Assembly: GCF_018991925.1 (NCBI RefSeq)
Contig: NW_024724368.1
Coordinates: 845,596-909,595 of the forward strand
Length of the DNA stretch: 64,000 bases
DNA from: Homarus americanus
Lineage: Eukaryota; Arthropoda; Malacostraca; Decapoda; Nephropidae
Reading direction: 5' to 3'
Part shown: positions 10,603 through 25,140 of the stretch, piece after piece
Layout: every line of letters begins with the position of its first letter
How positions within the stretch are numbered: position 1 is the stretch's first letter
Program-made: the position numbers and the translations under genes
Notes under the pieces: generated by a model
What the model was told of the DNA's origin: nothing
Databases searched by the model: none
The model's input: only the letters and a program-made list of their open reading frames with translations

Positions 10603-11034
10603 TTCAATGAAAACCCTGGATTAGTTAACTTCGCTGTCATGGTGAAAAGAAAGCTATTTAACAATTGATTATAATGTACCTCTTGTGAATTAAATTTATC
10701 TTGTTGACCCAAAGTTTGAGAGAACATATTGCAGAGAAAGAAAATGTCCCCTAAAGTAAGGATACAGATGTAAACAAAATTATAGTAAACTGTATAAGAA
10801 TTGGCCATCGACTGCTTTCATTTCTCACGAGTGAAAAACATCCAAAAGTCAGGTCAAGAAAGGCCGAGCAGGAGAGAATAGTTAAAAGTTTCGTGTCATC
10901 GTTTGCTCTACGTTCTCTATTTTCTTATTATTTTTCTTCTCTCTCTCTTGCTCTTCTGCTCTCTTTTCTTCATCTCTCCTCTTACCCTGCCCTACCCCTC
11001 TCCCTCTTCCTTTAAGGTGACACGCTTAATCTAC

Positions 11035-11037
<3 letters not shown>
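10603..11037. other. No gene seen
   Basis: AT-rich spacer grading into a pyrimidine-rich stretch. Nothing recognisable. Confidence 0.5.
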
Positions 11038-11075
<38 letters not shown>

Positions 11076-11189
11076 AGTGACTTATCGCTGGTTCGCTTTT
11101 GGAAAATTAATAATAAGCCGTCACACAACTATACACGCAAGGAAGGTAGACAATAGAAGAATGGATAGAAATTCAGAAGAGAGACAGAC

Positions 11190-11232
<43 letters not shown>

Positions 11233-11612
11233 CATCACAGAACATATAAATAACTATCGTCAAATGTTTCAAATCCGACTAAACTTTCTATCGGAATATC
11301 AGTTTCAATCTATAGGACATCTTCTGCACTTGTCTTTAAATTTCATTACAACTGGTGGACTGTGGAAGGAGCTTAGGCCGTGGGAGAGGGGGCAGAGGCT
11401 GTAAGGGGCGGGGTATAGGTCGTGGGAGGGGGAGAGAAGCCGAGGGGAAGGAAGAAAGGCCAAGGGGGAGACGGGAAGAAGAGCAGAGTGGCTGAGGAAG
11501 AGGGCAGAGAGGTCGAGGGGAGGTCCGGGAACATCACGGACACTCATTACCAACCAGGAGGATAAACAACACAATTACTGGACACTTAGGCGAGCAAGAC
11601 ATGTCCAGAAGG

Positions 11613-11664
<52 letters not shown>

Positions 11665-11770
11665 GGAACGACGAAGGCACACACGTCCAGAGGGTGAGAA
11701 TGGAATTGTCTTGGACGCGTTTGTTTACTCCGTGGCACTATTGTCTTCACTCCACGCCTCAGCCAGCTGC

Positions 11771-11818
<48 letters not shown>

Positions 11819-11919
11819 CTGCATGCAAGATTATTCTGTGTTACTTTGTAATCGTGGATGCTTAGGCAATAGGCTTCTGTGTGGATGTGTGTTTGTGGCT
11901 ATGAGCGTACGTATGTGCA

Positions 11920-11979
<60 letters not shown>

Positions 11980-11985
11980 CACTTA
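11038..11985. repeat. Cluster of CT, GA, CA and GT microsatellites
   Basis: CT (11038-11072), GA (11199-11229), GA (11615-11661), CA (11775-11815) and GT (11922-11977). The open frames here are dipeptide translations of these tracts. The G-rich stretch 11340-11530 between them has diverged GGAGG-type units. Confidence 0.9.
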
Positions 11986-12289
11986 CCTGATTCCAATATA
12001 TCCTGTAGGCAGTAACTAAATAAAAATCGTCACTATCCACAAATAACTTCAGCAATATATCAGATAAAATGGAAATGTTCTTTCAGTTTCATAGCCAATA
12101 ACAATAAAATGTTCATGGTTTCCGGCATTAGGCATTTTTATCCGAGAATATTACCAGATATTGAGCTGGACCCTCAGGTGGCGTGTGTCGCAAACCTGGA
12201 CGTCAGAATTTAGATGAAAGTGGGGCACATGAAGCGAGCGACAACTAACTAAACTGTCACTTTTATATTATTCATAATATTTTCTCTCC
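11986..12289. other. No gene seen
   Basis: Unique-looking spacer of about 300 bp with no recognisable signal. Confidence 0.5.
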
Positions 12290-12640
12290 TCCCGCTCTTC
12301 ATTCCCTCTCCCGTCCTCCCAGCCCTTAATCTCCCTCCCTCCCTCCCTCCCTCTCTTCCTCTATCTCTCCTTTTCTCTATCCCTCCCTCCCTCCCTCCCT
12401 GCCTTCATTCCCTCTCTCTTCCTATCTATCTCCACTCCTTCTCCCTTGCCCCTTTCCCTCCCTATCCATCCCTACTTCCCTCCCCTCCCTGTCCATACCT
12501 ACCTCCCTCCCCTCCCTGTCCATCTCTACCTTCATTCCTTCCTCCTCTCTGTCTCTCCCTCCCTTCCTCCTTCTTACGCTCCCTCTCTCCAAGCCCCTCT
12601 CCCCTCTTCCTCATTTTCCTTTCTCTTTCCTCCCTGTCCG
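12290..12640. repeat. Polypyrimidine tract (TCCC-type)
   Basis: Almost unbroken C/T sequence with CCCT tetranucleotide runs. The frames are Leu/Pro/Ser low complexity. Confidence 0.85.
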
Positions 12641-13319
12641 GTAAATTACATGAATAACTAAGTCATATGTTTCAACCTGGAGGTATTTTCAGGTGTCAGA
12701 TGAATACATATTGTGGAGAAGACGCACCTAGGGGAGGCTTGGTGCACCTACCTTGCTGACGTGAGGGACCTGAAGCGTATTGTAAACAGTTGCTACATGA
12801 CTTAGAAAACGCTATATCAGAACAAAAACTAGCCTCAGCACGACCATATAACAGTGCCTGGGTTTCTCCTTCATCTGGCAGTAACATAATAGATCAGGTA
12901 ATTGACTTTAATCAAGCCCATAGGCACAGACATAGAGGCAGACACCCATATGTTGCTTTTAAATTGCCAAAGGTGGGTTTCCGTATAACATATTCAATAA
13001 CATTCTGATGCTGAATCACTGAAGGCTAATGCATCATTCCCAGCAAGACATTGATCTTCTCTCTGAAAATGTTAATTTAAGAATAACCTTCAGGTGAACT
13101 CTGATATTTTTAAGCATTAATACGATTCAGTTATGGGTATATCTCTCCTGTATAAATATCAAGTGTGATCAGCAGATGGGCTAACAGAACCGGTTACAAG
13201 TCACTCCCCTCCTCTCTCTCTCTTTCTCTCACCGTGCGTCTATCTGTGTGAGTGAGGGACTACGTGAGTGGAGAAGCGAGTTACCAAGGAGGAGTATTTG
13301 GTGTTATATAAGTTAAGGA
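12641..13319. other. No gene seen
   Basis: Unique-looking sequence. The 72-residue frame at 12790-13008 has no recognisable domain or splice context. Confidence 0.5.
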
Positions 13320-13990
13320 AGGGCTGTACCTCCCTCCCTCCCTCCCTCCCTTCATTAAGCCTTCCTCTTCTTCATGTTATCATCTCCCTCCCCCGCTCTT
13401 TCTCATTATCTCTTTCTAGCTTCTTCCCATTCCCCCCTCACTCCGTGCTTCCCTCCCTTTCTCCCTCCTTCTGTCTTTCCATTTCTCTAAAAGGTACCTA
13501 TTTCCTCCTGCTCTCCCTCCTTCCCCCTTCTCTCCCTCTCCCTCTCTCTATTCCACCTGTATTCTTTCTTCTTCACTCTCTCTCTCCCCCCCCCCATTCT
13601 TCCCTCCCTCTTCCTTCGCTTCTCTCTCAGCCCTCCTTCCCACTACTCACCCCCTCCTCTCTCTCCCTACCTCCATCTCTTTCCCTGTCTTTCTTCCCTC
13701 CCTCCCTGTCTTTCTTTCTCCTCCCTCCTTCTCCTCCCTCCTTCTCTCCCTCCACCTTCCCTGTTTTACTCTCCTTTTATTTATTCTCTAATGTCTTATA
13801 TTTATCCTTCACACTCAACTTAGCTCTCTGTGTCTCTCTCTCTCACCCAGTTTATATTGTCTCTATCTCTCATACCTATATCAAGTCTCATATATTCCTC
13901 TTCTTTATTATCTCTGTCTTTCGTCTTAATATTGTTCTGTCATATCTCTCCCAAATTTATTATCAGCTGCACTTTGCTTCAAAAATCGCA
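13320..13990. repeat. Polypyrimidine tract
   Basis: TCCC/CTCT-rich strand-asymmetric sequence with a C run near 13588. The 243-residue frame 13268-13999 is composition-driven. Confidence 0.85.
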
Positions 13991-14178
13991 ATTCCATGAT
14001 TATTTTTTTACTTACTTCATCTTTCCTTCATTTATCTTATCCTCAGTGGTCATAAGCCGTTCCTTTGATCACAGGAAAGACTTTTATTATGTAAATTATC
14101 TGTTTTTCTTTTTCAGTTTATATTTCCTTTCTTACAATTGGTAGTTATTATAGTTACCGATATTTTTAATATTGTATC

Positions 14179-14274
<96 letters not shown>

Positions 14275-14829
14275 GTATGCTGATCATATGTAGTTAATGG
14301 AATATAATCAACTACACACGATACAATAGTTAAGGTGTTAAGGTGTTAAGGTGTTCGCTAAGTGATCGTACCAGTGAGTTAGTCATCCATTAACATTCTC
14401 AATAGCATGACTTCATCTAGCTCAGAATCTTATACTTAATCTAAATCAACTTTTTACTTACTCAGACATCAATTTACATCCTCAGTAAGTCTTCAGAATC
14501 TCCAGCTATAACCCGGGATTAGTGGGAGCTGAAGACGAGAGAGAGAGAGAGAGAGAGAGAGTTAGATGAGTTGTGAGAAGGAATACAGTAAGTGAGAGTG
14601 AGGAAGATTAAGGGAAATAAGGGGAGGGGGGAGAGAAAGAGTAAGGGAGAGTAAGGGGAAATGAGGAAAAGTAAGGGGGAATTAGGAAGAATGAGGGAAA
14701 GTGAGGGAGAGTAAGGGAGAGTGAGAAGCGTAGGGTTCGGTCTGGAGATGGAGTCTATATCTCATGCTAAGAGGCAGCATCACTCTCCTCCCAGCCTTCC
14801 TCCTGCCCACTACCTCCTTCCTCACCTGT
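13991..14829. other. No gene seen; ATT and GA microsatellites
   Basis: ATT tract 14180-14273 and GA tract 14535-14561. A triplicated AAGGTGTT lies near 14332-14355. No gene signal. Confidence 0.6.
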
Positions 14830-15375
14830 AATTACTTCCCCAGTGAGGTGTGCCGAGGAAGAGGAGGAGATGGAGGATGAGGAAGAGGTAAAGGAGGTAG
14901 GAGGAGGTGGAGGATGAGGAAGAGGTAAAGGAGGTAGGAAGAGACGGAGGAGGAGAAAGAAATAAAGGAGATGGGAAGAGGAAGAAGTGAAAGAGATAAG
15001 AGGAGGGGGGAGGAGAAGAATTGAATGAGGTAGGAGGAGGAAGAGGCGAATGAGGAATGAGAAGGTGGAGGAGGACGAATAAGTAAAGGAGGCAGGAGGA
15101 GGAAGAGGTGAAAAAGGTAAGAGGAGGTCAAGGAGTAGTAAGAGGCGAAGGCGGTAGGAAGTGGAGGGGGAAGAAGTGAAAGAGATAGAAGATGGAGGAG
15201 GAAGAGGTGAAGGGATAGGAGAAGGAAGTAGGAGAAGGAGGAGAAGGATGGGGAGGAGGTGAAGGAGGTAGGAGGTGGAGGAGAAGGAAGAATTGAAGTA
15301 GGTTAGAGGTGGAGGAAGAGGAAGACTGGAGGAGGTTGGAGGAAGAAGATGAGGAAGAAGAATTAAAGGTGGTAG
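14830..15375. repeat. Polypurine GGA/GAA-rich tract
   Basis: About 550 bp of A/G sequence with diverged AGGAGGTGGAGGA units. The reverse 222-residue frame is Ser/Pro/Leu translation of it. Confidence 0.85.
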
Positions 15376-15604
15376 GAAGTGAAATAGGAGGAATGTAGAG
15401 AGAAATAATTTCTTTACACTACAACAATCAAACATTCTCTCTCTCTCATTCTAGGAACACAACTAAAGCACCATTAATTCATTTTATCTCTCAATCACAC
15501 GCAATTTCTTCCTTCCTGTTACTCATTCAACATCCTACTTCCTCCTCTTCTTCCTACTACTGCAACAGCTTCCTACTCTTATAGGCTTCCTCCCTTCCTA
15601 CCTC

Positions 15605-17399
<1,795 letters not shown>

Positions 17400-17905
17400 T
17401 TTTTCATATTATTATATTTTGCTGCTACCAGTGAACAATGGCAGTGATAGTGTCAGTGGAGCTGCTGAAGGAGCTGGTGCCTACTCTCATAATGATGCCA
17501 ACTTGAGGGTGAGAAGCCAGAGCGAGACCAATAGTGAAGGAAGCATGAATGGGGAGAATGATCCCAAAACTGCCAGCGTGGTCTCTTTAATAACCCCAGG
17601 TCTGAAAACTGTCCATAACCCTGTACTTCTTCCAATATTTTCGGAGGAGGAACTCGCAGGACTAATGAAGGAACCTGTGTATAAAAATCCTTCTGGAATA
17701 AGGGCTGTGAGACGCATTATCAAGAACTCCAGGGGTGATGAATTTGAAACGGTTAACTTATTGGTCAGGTTGATCTATGAAGCCAACACGCGACTCTCTA
17801 TACTAAGTTCAAGGTGGAACGAGTAACACGAACGATTAGGTTCATTTCATGGAACATCCGGAGTGTTAACCGCAGAATTAATGACCTACAATGATTTGTT
17901 AAAGT
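17400..17905 (+). mobile_element. LINE fragment: probable ORF1 end and start of an endonuclease ORF
   Basis: An open frame (start 17419, stop 17824-17826) encodes about 135 residues without a domain I recognise, ending IYEANTRLSILSSRWNE. A second frame then reads TRTIRFISWNIRSVNRRI and NDLQ followed by a stop (about 17820-17892). An F-I-S-W-N-I-R start is characteristic of APE-type endonucleases of non-LTR retrotransposons. This arrangement, a first ORF running into a second that opens with the endonuclease, fits a LINE whose copy is cut off a few codons into ORF2. The acceptor-like TTTTGCTGCTACCAG just before the frame offers a host-exon alternative for the upstream part. The boundary with the minus-strand P-like fragment lies at about 17893-17913. 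Confidence 0.5.
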
Positions 17906-18692
17906 TTACAAGAACCTTACACGTCCAGCACCCAGAAGAAAGCTGCACCCCTTTCTGAAACTGGTAAAGGCCTTTCAACAGTCGTTTTTTTACTCTTATT
18001 GTTGTCACCACTTCAATTATTCTATGCAGAACATTTACTTAGTCACATAAATTAATTTCAAATGCATTAAGTGATTGCTTTTCACCAAACTTATGAGAAG
18101 AATTCATGTCATACCATTCGACCTCCAGATTTATGAAGTCAGCAGTTTCCTTCCAATTTCTACTCTCCAGTAGTCCTCTTTATCCAAGATAATTCAGTGA
18201 GCTAGAGAATGTTTTTGACAACAATTGGACTGCATATTTAACCCGCTATCGTTGCTGACCCCCATACATTTAAATGCATTTCACTCAGTTTGTCTGCTAA
18301 GCCATACTCTTTCTTACTTTCTGTCATCATTTCCCAAATAGAGGAATCAGATATAAGGCTTCCATCCTTTAGGTAAAATCCTGAATCAAGAAAATTATTC
18401 CTAATTAATTTAATTCAATGTGGCACATCTGCAAACACAAATATATCCCGATCAGCACTCGGGTTTTTTAAAGATATTTTCTTTTTTCCACGGGATCAAT
18501 GTCAAATTCTTTCCACATCCTAAGGGTACCGGACCCTAAGTCGTGCACCATTGCAACGACAGGGTAGTCTGCATGCTCAAGTTCTTCTATTAAAGTTAAC
18601 AAGATCTTTTGTATATATGGGACATCAAAGTCATAAGAAATTGGCTGCCTCCAATCGCCTACCAGTCCGCTTATCATGATGGCTGAAGTTCC
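17893..18692 (-). pseudogene. P-element/THAP9-like transposase fragment
   Basis: Minus-strand translation, in several frames, resembles the RNase H-like and following regions of P-element/THAP9-type transposases. It reads [31 protein letters not shown] and MWKEFDIDP (to the stop at 18468). After a frameshift it reads DIFVFADVPH, a stop, IKLIRNNFLDSGFYLKDG and YGLADKLSEMHLNV. After another shift it reads AVQLLSKTFSSSLNYLG, a stop, then WKETADFINLEVEWYDMNS, HKFGEKQSLNAFEINL and LYQFQKGVQLSSG. At least two frameshifts and several stops make it dead. There is no N-terminal THAP zinc finger and no terminal inverted repeat. It is fused in frame to BEL/Pao sequence at about 18693. The family call is by motif recognition only. 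Confidence 0.75.
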
Positions 18693-19108
18693 TTGGCAAA
18701 ATCTAAACAGGATTCCAGGTAATTTGATGTTGAAGTCTGGAGCTTGTAGTACCTGGTTGTTCAGCGATGTCCCTTTGTGTTTGGCTGCACAGTCAAAAAC
18801 GATGTGTACTTTGTTTGGCTTATTTGGGTTCAATACCGGGTGATGAGGCAAATATCAAATCAGTCCAGCTGGAACTTAGGCACTGATTCAGCATATCCTT
18901 CGTCAAGCAGTTTATTTATTTCCCCCACATATCCTTGTCACAACCGTGCGTCCTTGGATAGTCTCCGTTGAAGCCCTTCTAGTCTTTCGCTCCGCCATGG
19001 CCTTGTTGTTCTGAGTTCCACGTCCTCATCACGGAACGGTATGGGAAATTGGTAATGACCATTAGTTTTGATGGCTGTCTGCAACTTTCTTCACTTTCCA
19101 ATCCTCCG
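18693..19108 (-). pseudogene. BEL/Pao LTR-retrotransposon pol fragment (RT N-terminal region)
   Basis: Read on the minus strand, the fragment shows NGHYQFPIPFRDEDVEL, ERLEGLQRRLSKDARL, a stop, NKLLDEGYAESVPKF, then [34 protein letters not shown] and [10 protein letters not shown]. The HPV-NPNKP-K-VVFDCAAK-KG-SLN order is diagnostic of the BEL/Pao RT N-terminal region in arthropods. The fragment is interrupted by stops and a frameshift near 18852. It ends at FRFCQ, before the catalytic RT motifs, where P-like transposase sequence begins in the same frame. No LTR or integrase is visible. Inactive. Confidence 0.85.
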
Positions 19109-19150
19109 ACTATAAATTCTTCCTGTATCTTCTTAAGTGAGATTTCCCTC

Positions 19151-19516
<366 letters not shown>

Positions 19517-19649
19517 TCAACAACAACGACAAAGAATCAGACACCAAAAGTCAAAATAAAAAAAGAATGGGACAATGAAAACGTGGAAAAACAATATCCA
19601 TAAAACTCTACGGTGTTATCCCGCCGTGTTTCACTTACTCTACCTCTAA

Positions 19650-20267
<618 letters not shown>

Positions 20268-20675
20268 AATTACCATTTCCTTTCCCTCCCCTGCCTCTGC
20301 TTCCCTTATCTTTCCCTCCCCTGCCTCTGCTTCCCTTACCTTTCCCTCCCCTGCCTCTGCTTCCCTTACCTTTCCCTCCCCTGCCTCTGCTTCCCTTACC
20401 TTTCCCTACCCTGCCTCTGCTTCCCTTACCTTTCCTCCCCTGCCTCTGCTTCCCTTACCTTTCCCTCCCCTGCCTCTGCTTCCCTTACCTTTCCCTCCCT
20501 GCCTCTGCCCTTACCTTTCCCCCCTGCCTCTGCTTCCCTTACCTTTTCCCTACCCTGCCTCTGCTTCCTTACCTTTCCCTCCCCTGCCTCTGCTTCCCTT
20601 ACCTTTCCCTCCCCTGCCTCTGCTTCCCTTACCTTTCCCTCCCCTGCCTCTGCTTCCCTTACCTTTCCCTCCTCT
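20268..20675. repeat. 30-bp pyrimidine-rich minisatellite
   Basis: About 13 units of CTGCCTCTGCTTCCCTTACC plus TTTCCCTCCC. Because 30 is divisible by three, one frame stays open and encodes a repeated decapeptide (LPCLCFPYLS). This is not evidence of a gene. Confidence 0.9.
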
Positions 20676-22469
20676 CATCCTCTCACCCTCTACCTAGCCC
20701 TTACCCTCGTATATTTCTTAGCCCCTCTGCTCTTCACTTACTTCTCCACCTCTTTCTTTCCTTTCCTCTCTTCCTTCTCCTTTCCTCCTCCTCCTTCGCC
20801 TCCTCCTACCTTGCACCCTCCCTCCCCGTCACCCTTCCCTCACTACCATAAGGAAGTCTGTCACCTCAGAGAGTGGCGCCCGTAACAGCGTTATGCAAAG
20901 TGGATCACCGGGGCAGAAAGGCGGTATTGGAAACCATCCTTTTTATGTCCGAAATATAATAAGAGAGACTCGAAATTCCCCGTCCATTTTTAGAAAAGGA
21001 TCCTTTTGGGCAAAGTGTAATATGGTTGCTTAAAAAAATGACAAAAAACAGGTAAATTTATGTTTATAATACGGTACATTAAACCCAAGATTCCCTAATA
21101 CTTAAAAAACGATATTTTTTTTTATTTAACTGGATTGGTAGAATTCAGTTATAAGAGGTTAATGTACAGTATTATTTAACTCCAAAAATATAACGGAACT
21201 GACTCATATTCCCTTCTCAGTTCAGAAAAAAAATCTGGCCATATTATATCTCATTTCAGCCTAATATGTCTAAGAGATAGCTATATTTAAAAGCAAATTA
21301 AAACACGATCAACCAAAAAAAACAACAACTTAGGTCTTGAGACTAACAACCCACATACTCAAAATATACCAATATAATATACCCCCACAAAACGGCGAGA
21401 AATGAGGAAATATTACAACAATTATTGTGGATTTGAAACAATTAATTTAAGGTTATATTATAATATAGCTGAGATATGACAAACAACCCCTAACATTTTT
21501 GTGTGATTAAATAAGCGTTTCCTATGACCAAAATAAATGTGAATTAATAAACACAAACCATAATGTTGCTGCGTTTGGAAAATGGAGATGTGAAAAACAG
21601 CTCTTCTTTGTCTGATTCGATAATAATAGAATACAAATAAATCAAACCAGCTCAACAAACTTATTTAGTCAATTAATAAAAAAGGAAAATCTAAACCTCA
21701 TAATCATTGTTACAAATTATTTTTTACCATCCTAATATATTAACACAATAAAAAAGTGCCAACAGTCTTCTCTTACTCCAAATCTAATATAGCAACTCAA
21801 AGTTTGTAACTTTGCCTTTTTGCAATGCTGTGGGTAGCAAGGAAGGACATCGCATATGATATACCCGTAAGGTGAAAAATGCCCAGATGCAGTATAACCC
21901 GAGAGTAAATGCCACTGCGTGCATAGCAAAACCGTGATTGGTTTAAATAACATTAGTACCAATGGAAAGGAGAATTTAATTGTCAAATGAACGTAAATGA
22001 ACATGAATTTAAATAATAAAAAGCATTTGGTTGTTTACTATTAATTTGTGTTGATGTCCAGCACGATTTTTTTTTTCATGAACATCACGATCAATGTTGG
22101 AATCGAATTTTCTTTTGGATTGTTTTTTCATTTTAACAGTTTTTGAGTACGAAAATGATTTTCTCACTGAAATCCAAATGGTCGATATGTTTTTATTTCT
22201 AGTATTTCTATGATTTCTATCATTATATTTTTATATTTTTTATTTATTTATTTATTTATTTATTTATTATTTTTTTTTTTAATATATCCATAATCATCGT
22301 CCTACGTCACTGCTACAAAGAGTACTGAGAAATTAATTAGAAATGAGTATAGTAAACAGTATTGTTCTTGGCTTTATTTAATTCATTCAGAAATAATATT
22401 AAACGTATGCAGAAGGTAACGACTTGGTTAAAGTAACGGAATAATTACAGGTAGATTTACAAGTACATG
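20676..22469. other. No gene seen; AT-rich
   Basis: A pyrimidine-rich tail continues to about 20860, then strongly AT-rich unique-looking sequence with an ATTT tract at 22233-22270. Confidence 0.55.
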
Positions 22470-23222
22470 TTACAGATTTAAGTGCAGATAAAAGTTCAAG
22501 TACAGATACAGGTAAGAGTAAAATACCTGAACAAGTATTAGTAGACATACTGTGCAAACACATATCCATCTACAGGTAAAGTCACCATCCCAGTATAACC
22601 GACAGGCTCTACAGTCATCTTCTTTCACTGCACACAATATCAGGCAAGTTCTAGATTCATTGTTCATCACTATACTCTGTACCAGGCAGGTCCTAATGTT
22701 ATAGCATCACATCATACGTCTAGAAACTATATCACCATAAAGTATGTATAACACACACCCTTATATATTATTTCACTTTTCTTATACTTATTATTTTATT
22801 TATGAAATTAATTAGTAATTCAACATTTGACAAGTCCTCGCTCATAGCAGCGCCAAAGGCCAACTCTCAAGTGATGACCTTAGTATTCTCGCACGGTGTC
22901 CAGCAGTGCCTAGACTTTAGCGACGAGAGAGAGGGCAAGTATACATCGATCTCACGGCATCTATCAGTTACACCTCCCAGTTACACTTAATAGTGTCTTA
23001 AAACAATTAAATGACTCTAACTACAAAGTGCTAGAACAACCAAAAGATAACATCTCGTTCAAGTGACTATAACAGTACCGTTCAATTCCTTCACTTCCTA
23101 CAGACACCATCTCAATATACCATGTAGGTCCTACAATCATTACCCCACTATGCTAAGCAGATCCTTCAGTCACCATCCTAGTATGCCTGACAGGTCGTAA
23201 AGTCACCACTCAGAATGCCAGG
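22470..23222. repeat. Highly diverged tandem repeat, about 38-40 bp period (two patches)
   Basis: Related phrases recur at 22575-22700 and 23100-23220: CACCATCCCAGTAT, ACCAGGCAGGTCCTA, CACCATCCTAGTATGCC and TGACAGGTCGTAAAGTCACC. The 22800-23000 middle part is not clearly repetitive. Confidence 0.45.
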
Positions 23223-23714
23223 CTGAAGGAAGAAGGGGGGAGGGAGGGAGGAAGCAGCTCTCAACTCCGCGGTAAAATATGTTATCATTTAGCCATTCCC
23301 TCGATAAAAATCAAAACGAAATACATAATTCAGACGGGCATGCTGGGCTAACTTCATTTACATATAAAACAGTCAGGCTGGTCCTGTCGTGAAGAGTGAA
23401 GTTAGTCTTGGGAGAGAGAGAGAGAAAGGAAGAAAGAAACAAAGGTAGAGGTAAAGGAGAGGAGTAGTACGAGAGAGAGAGAGAGAGGTAAGAAATAAAT
23501 AGTATAAGAGAGAAAGGTAAAGGACGAATGGGAAGGGAAAGAGACAGAGAGAAAATAACAGAAAGAAAGTATAAAAGAATTTTGCTTTCGAGGAGGGAAT
23601 GATTTTTGGGAGATTTCAAGTTTCACTTTTATCTCTCTCCAAATGTCTGTGAGTGGTAAAAGTCGTAACTGTTGAGTTTCAATTCCTCTGACGTTGTTAA
23701 CTGTCCCAGCAGCC
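23223..23714. other. No gene seen; purine-rich stretch
   Basis: GA-rich sequence at 23400-23560. The open frames are composition-driven. Confidence 0.55.
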
Positions 23715-23870
23715 GTACGTCACTCACTTGCTCACTCACTCACTCACTTAATCAATCAGTCAGTCGTCCACTCACTCTCCCACTCTCTCATTCACTATCC
23801 CACACACTCAGTCACTCCTCATTCACTCACTCGTTCACTTACTCACTTATTAGCTTACTCCATCATCAAT
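23715..23870. repeat. Diverged TCAC tetranucleotide repeat
   Basis: CACTCACTCACTCA-type sequence with many substitutions, immediately upstream of a LINE fragment. Confidence 0.8.
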
Positions 23871-23875
23871 ATTTA

Positions 23876-24221
23876 TATAAACAAGGGAGACCGGTCAGAC
23901 TGTGGCAACTATCACAGGATCTCGCTGCTGTCCGTAGCTGGCAAGATCATCGACCGAGTCTTCCAAAACAGACTTCTTCCTGAGGCGGAAAATTTCCTCC
24001 CAGAATTACAATGTGGCTTTAGACCATTACGTGACACCACTGACATGATCTTTGTTGCCCGCCAGATACAGAAAAAGTGCATAGAACAGCGTCACCACCT
24101 GTACATGGCCTTCATCCACCTAACCAAGACCTTCGACTCAGTCAACAGGGAAGCTCTCTAGCGGACCCTCAGCCGTTTTGGGTGCCCACCAAAATTCATT
24201 GCCATTGAGGCAACTCCACAG
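23876..24221 (+). mobile_element. LINE reverse transcriptase fragment (region before and through motif A)
   Basis: Translation reads KGDRSDCGNYHRISLLSVAG, KIIDRVFQNRLLPE, CGFRPLRDTTDMIFVARQIQ, HHLYMAFIHLTKTFDSVNRE and AL, then a stop (24159-24161), and continues RTLSRFGCPPKFIAIE. These are the conserved N-terminal blocks of a LINE RT. Motif A has His where the catalytic Asp is expected. From the HLYMAF block it matches the start of 268-1557, so it is the same family, but here the part upstream of motif A survives. It ends abruptly where inverted repeat C begins. Confidence 0.9.
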
Positions 24222-24606
24222 ATTTTTCACTCGGGGTTTACTCCTGTAGCCTAATACCTATCAAGGTTAACCCGTAAGGCAGCGGGGCAGTGCTTGGTAG
24301 GCGCTAGGATGTGTCCACACGCCAGTGGGCCTATGCGCCGTCCTCTGGGGCCTATTGCTGTTCCGAGAACCTCTGGTAGCCTGGGCCCAAGAGACACCCA
24401 GTTACCATGTGTTGCCACGAGACTGCACGGCAGGAGTGTTGATGGTGAAGAGGCTGTGTATTGGCAGGGGAAGATTTGTGCAATTTGCTTCCCTGTTCAC
24501 CACGAGGGCTAGCCAGGGGGCGGTAACTGAAAGTGTGAGTGAGCAAGCAGTGCTTGCACCTTAACACTAACATAATGCTGCTACGCTAGATGTATTACAC
24601 CATCCT
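24222..24606 (-). mobile_element. Dispersed repeat C, copy 2 (inverted relative to copy 1)
   Basis: The reverse complement matches 4254-4575, including the outer GT tract, GGTGTAAT..., ATTATGTTAGTGTTAAGGTG and GGTATTAGGCTACAGGAGTA. It carries an extra internal block of about 90 bp (about 24295-24400). It abuts the plus-strand RT fragment at 24221. Confidence 0.65.
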
Positions 24607-25018
24607 GTGTGTACACACACACACAAACACACACTGAACCACCACTATAATCCCCACCACCATAACCATCACCACAACCATCATCATCATCACCACCACC
24701 ATTTCCATCACCACCACTGCAACAAACATCACAATCGCCACTACAACCATCATCATCATCATCACCACCATAACCATCACAACAACAATCACCACAACAT
24801 TCAGCCACCACCACAATCATCTCCATCACCGCCACCATAAAATCACCCAAACCCTCACCACCACAACCACCACCACTGCCATCACCACAACCATTACCAT
24901 CACCATCATCACCACCACCATAATCATCACTGCAACCATCACCATCACCACCATCACCACCTCCATAACCATCACTACAACCAACACCATTACCACCACA
25001 ACCACCACCACCACTATG
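24607..25018. repeat. CAC/CAT-rich minisatellite with CA tract
   Basis: CA tract 24612-24636, then ACCACCATCACCATCATC-type sequence for about 380 bp. The frames are His/Asn or Val/Met/Gly runs. Confidence 0.85.
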
Positions 25019-25140
25019 CTAGACATACGACTGTCAGGTCACATACATAACTTACACTAGACAAATGACTGCCAAGCCATACCCATGACTTATAATGCTA
25101 GACATGTGACTGTCAGGCCAGATATATGGCTGGTGGCACG
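25019..25140. repeat. Diverged repeat, about 55-bp units
   Basis: About two to three units built on GCTAGACATGTGACTGTCAG and a CATACATGACTTA block. Confidence 0.55.

Noticed and set aside
13268..13999. 243-codon plus open frame
   Set aside because: Polypyrimidine tract read-through. The amino acids are almost only Leu, Ser, Pro and Phe.
14767..15435. 222-codon reverse open frame, Ser/Pro/Leu-rich
   Set aside because: Composition of a polypurine tract, no recognisable domain.
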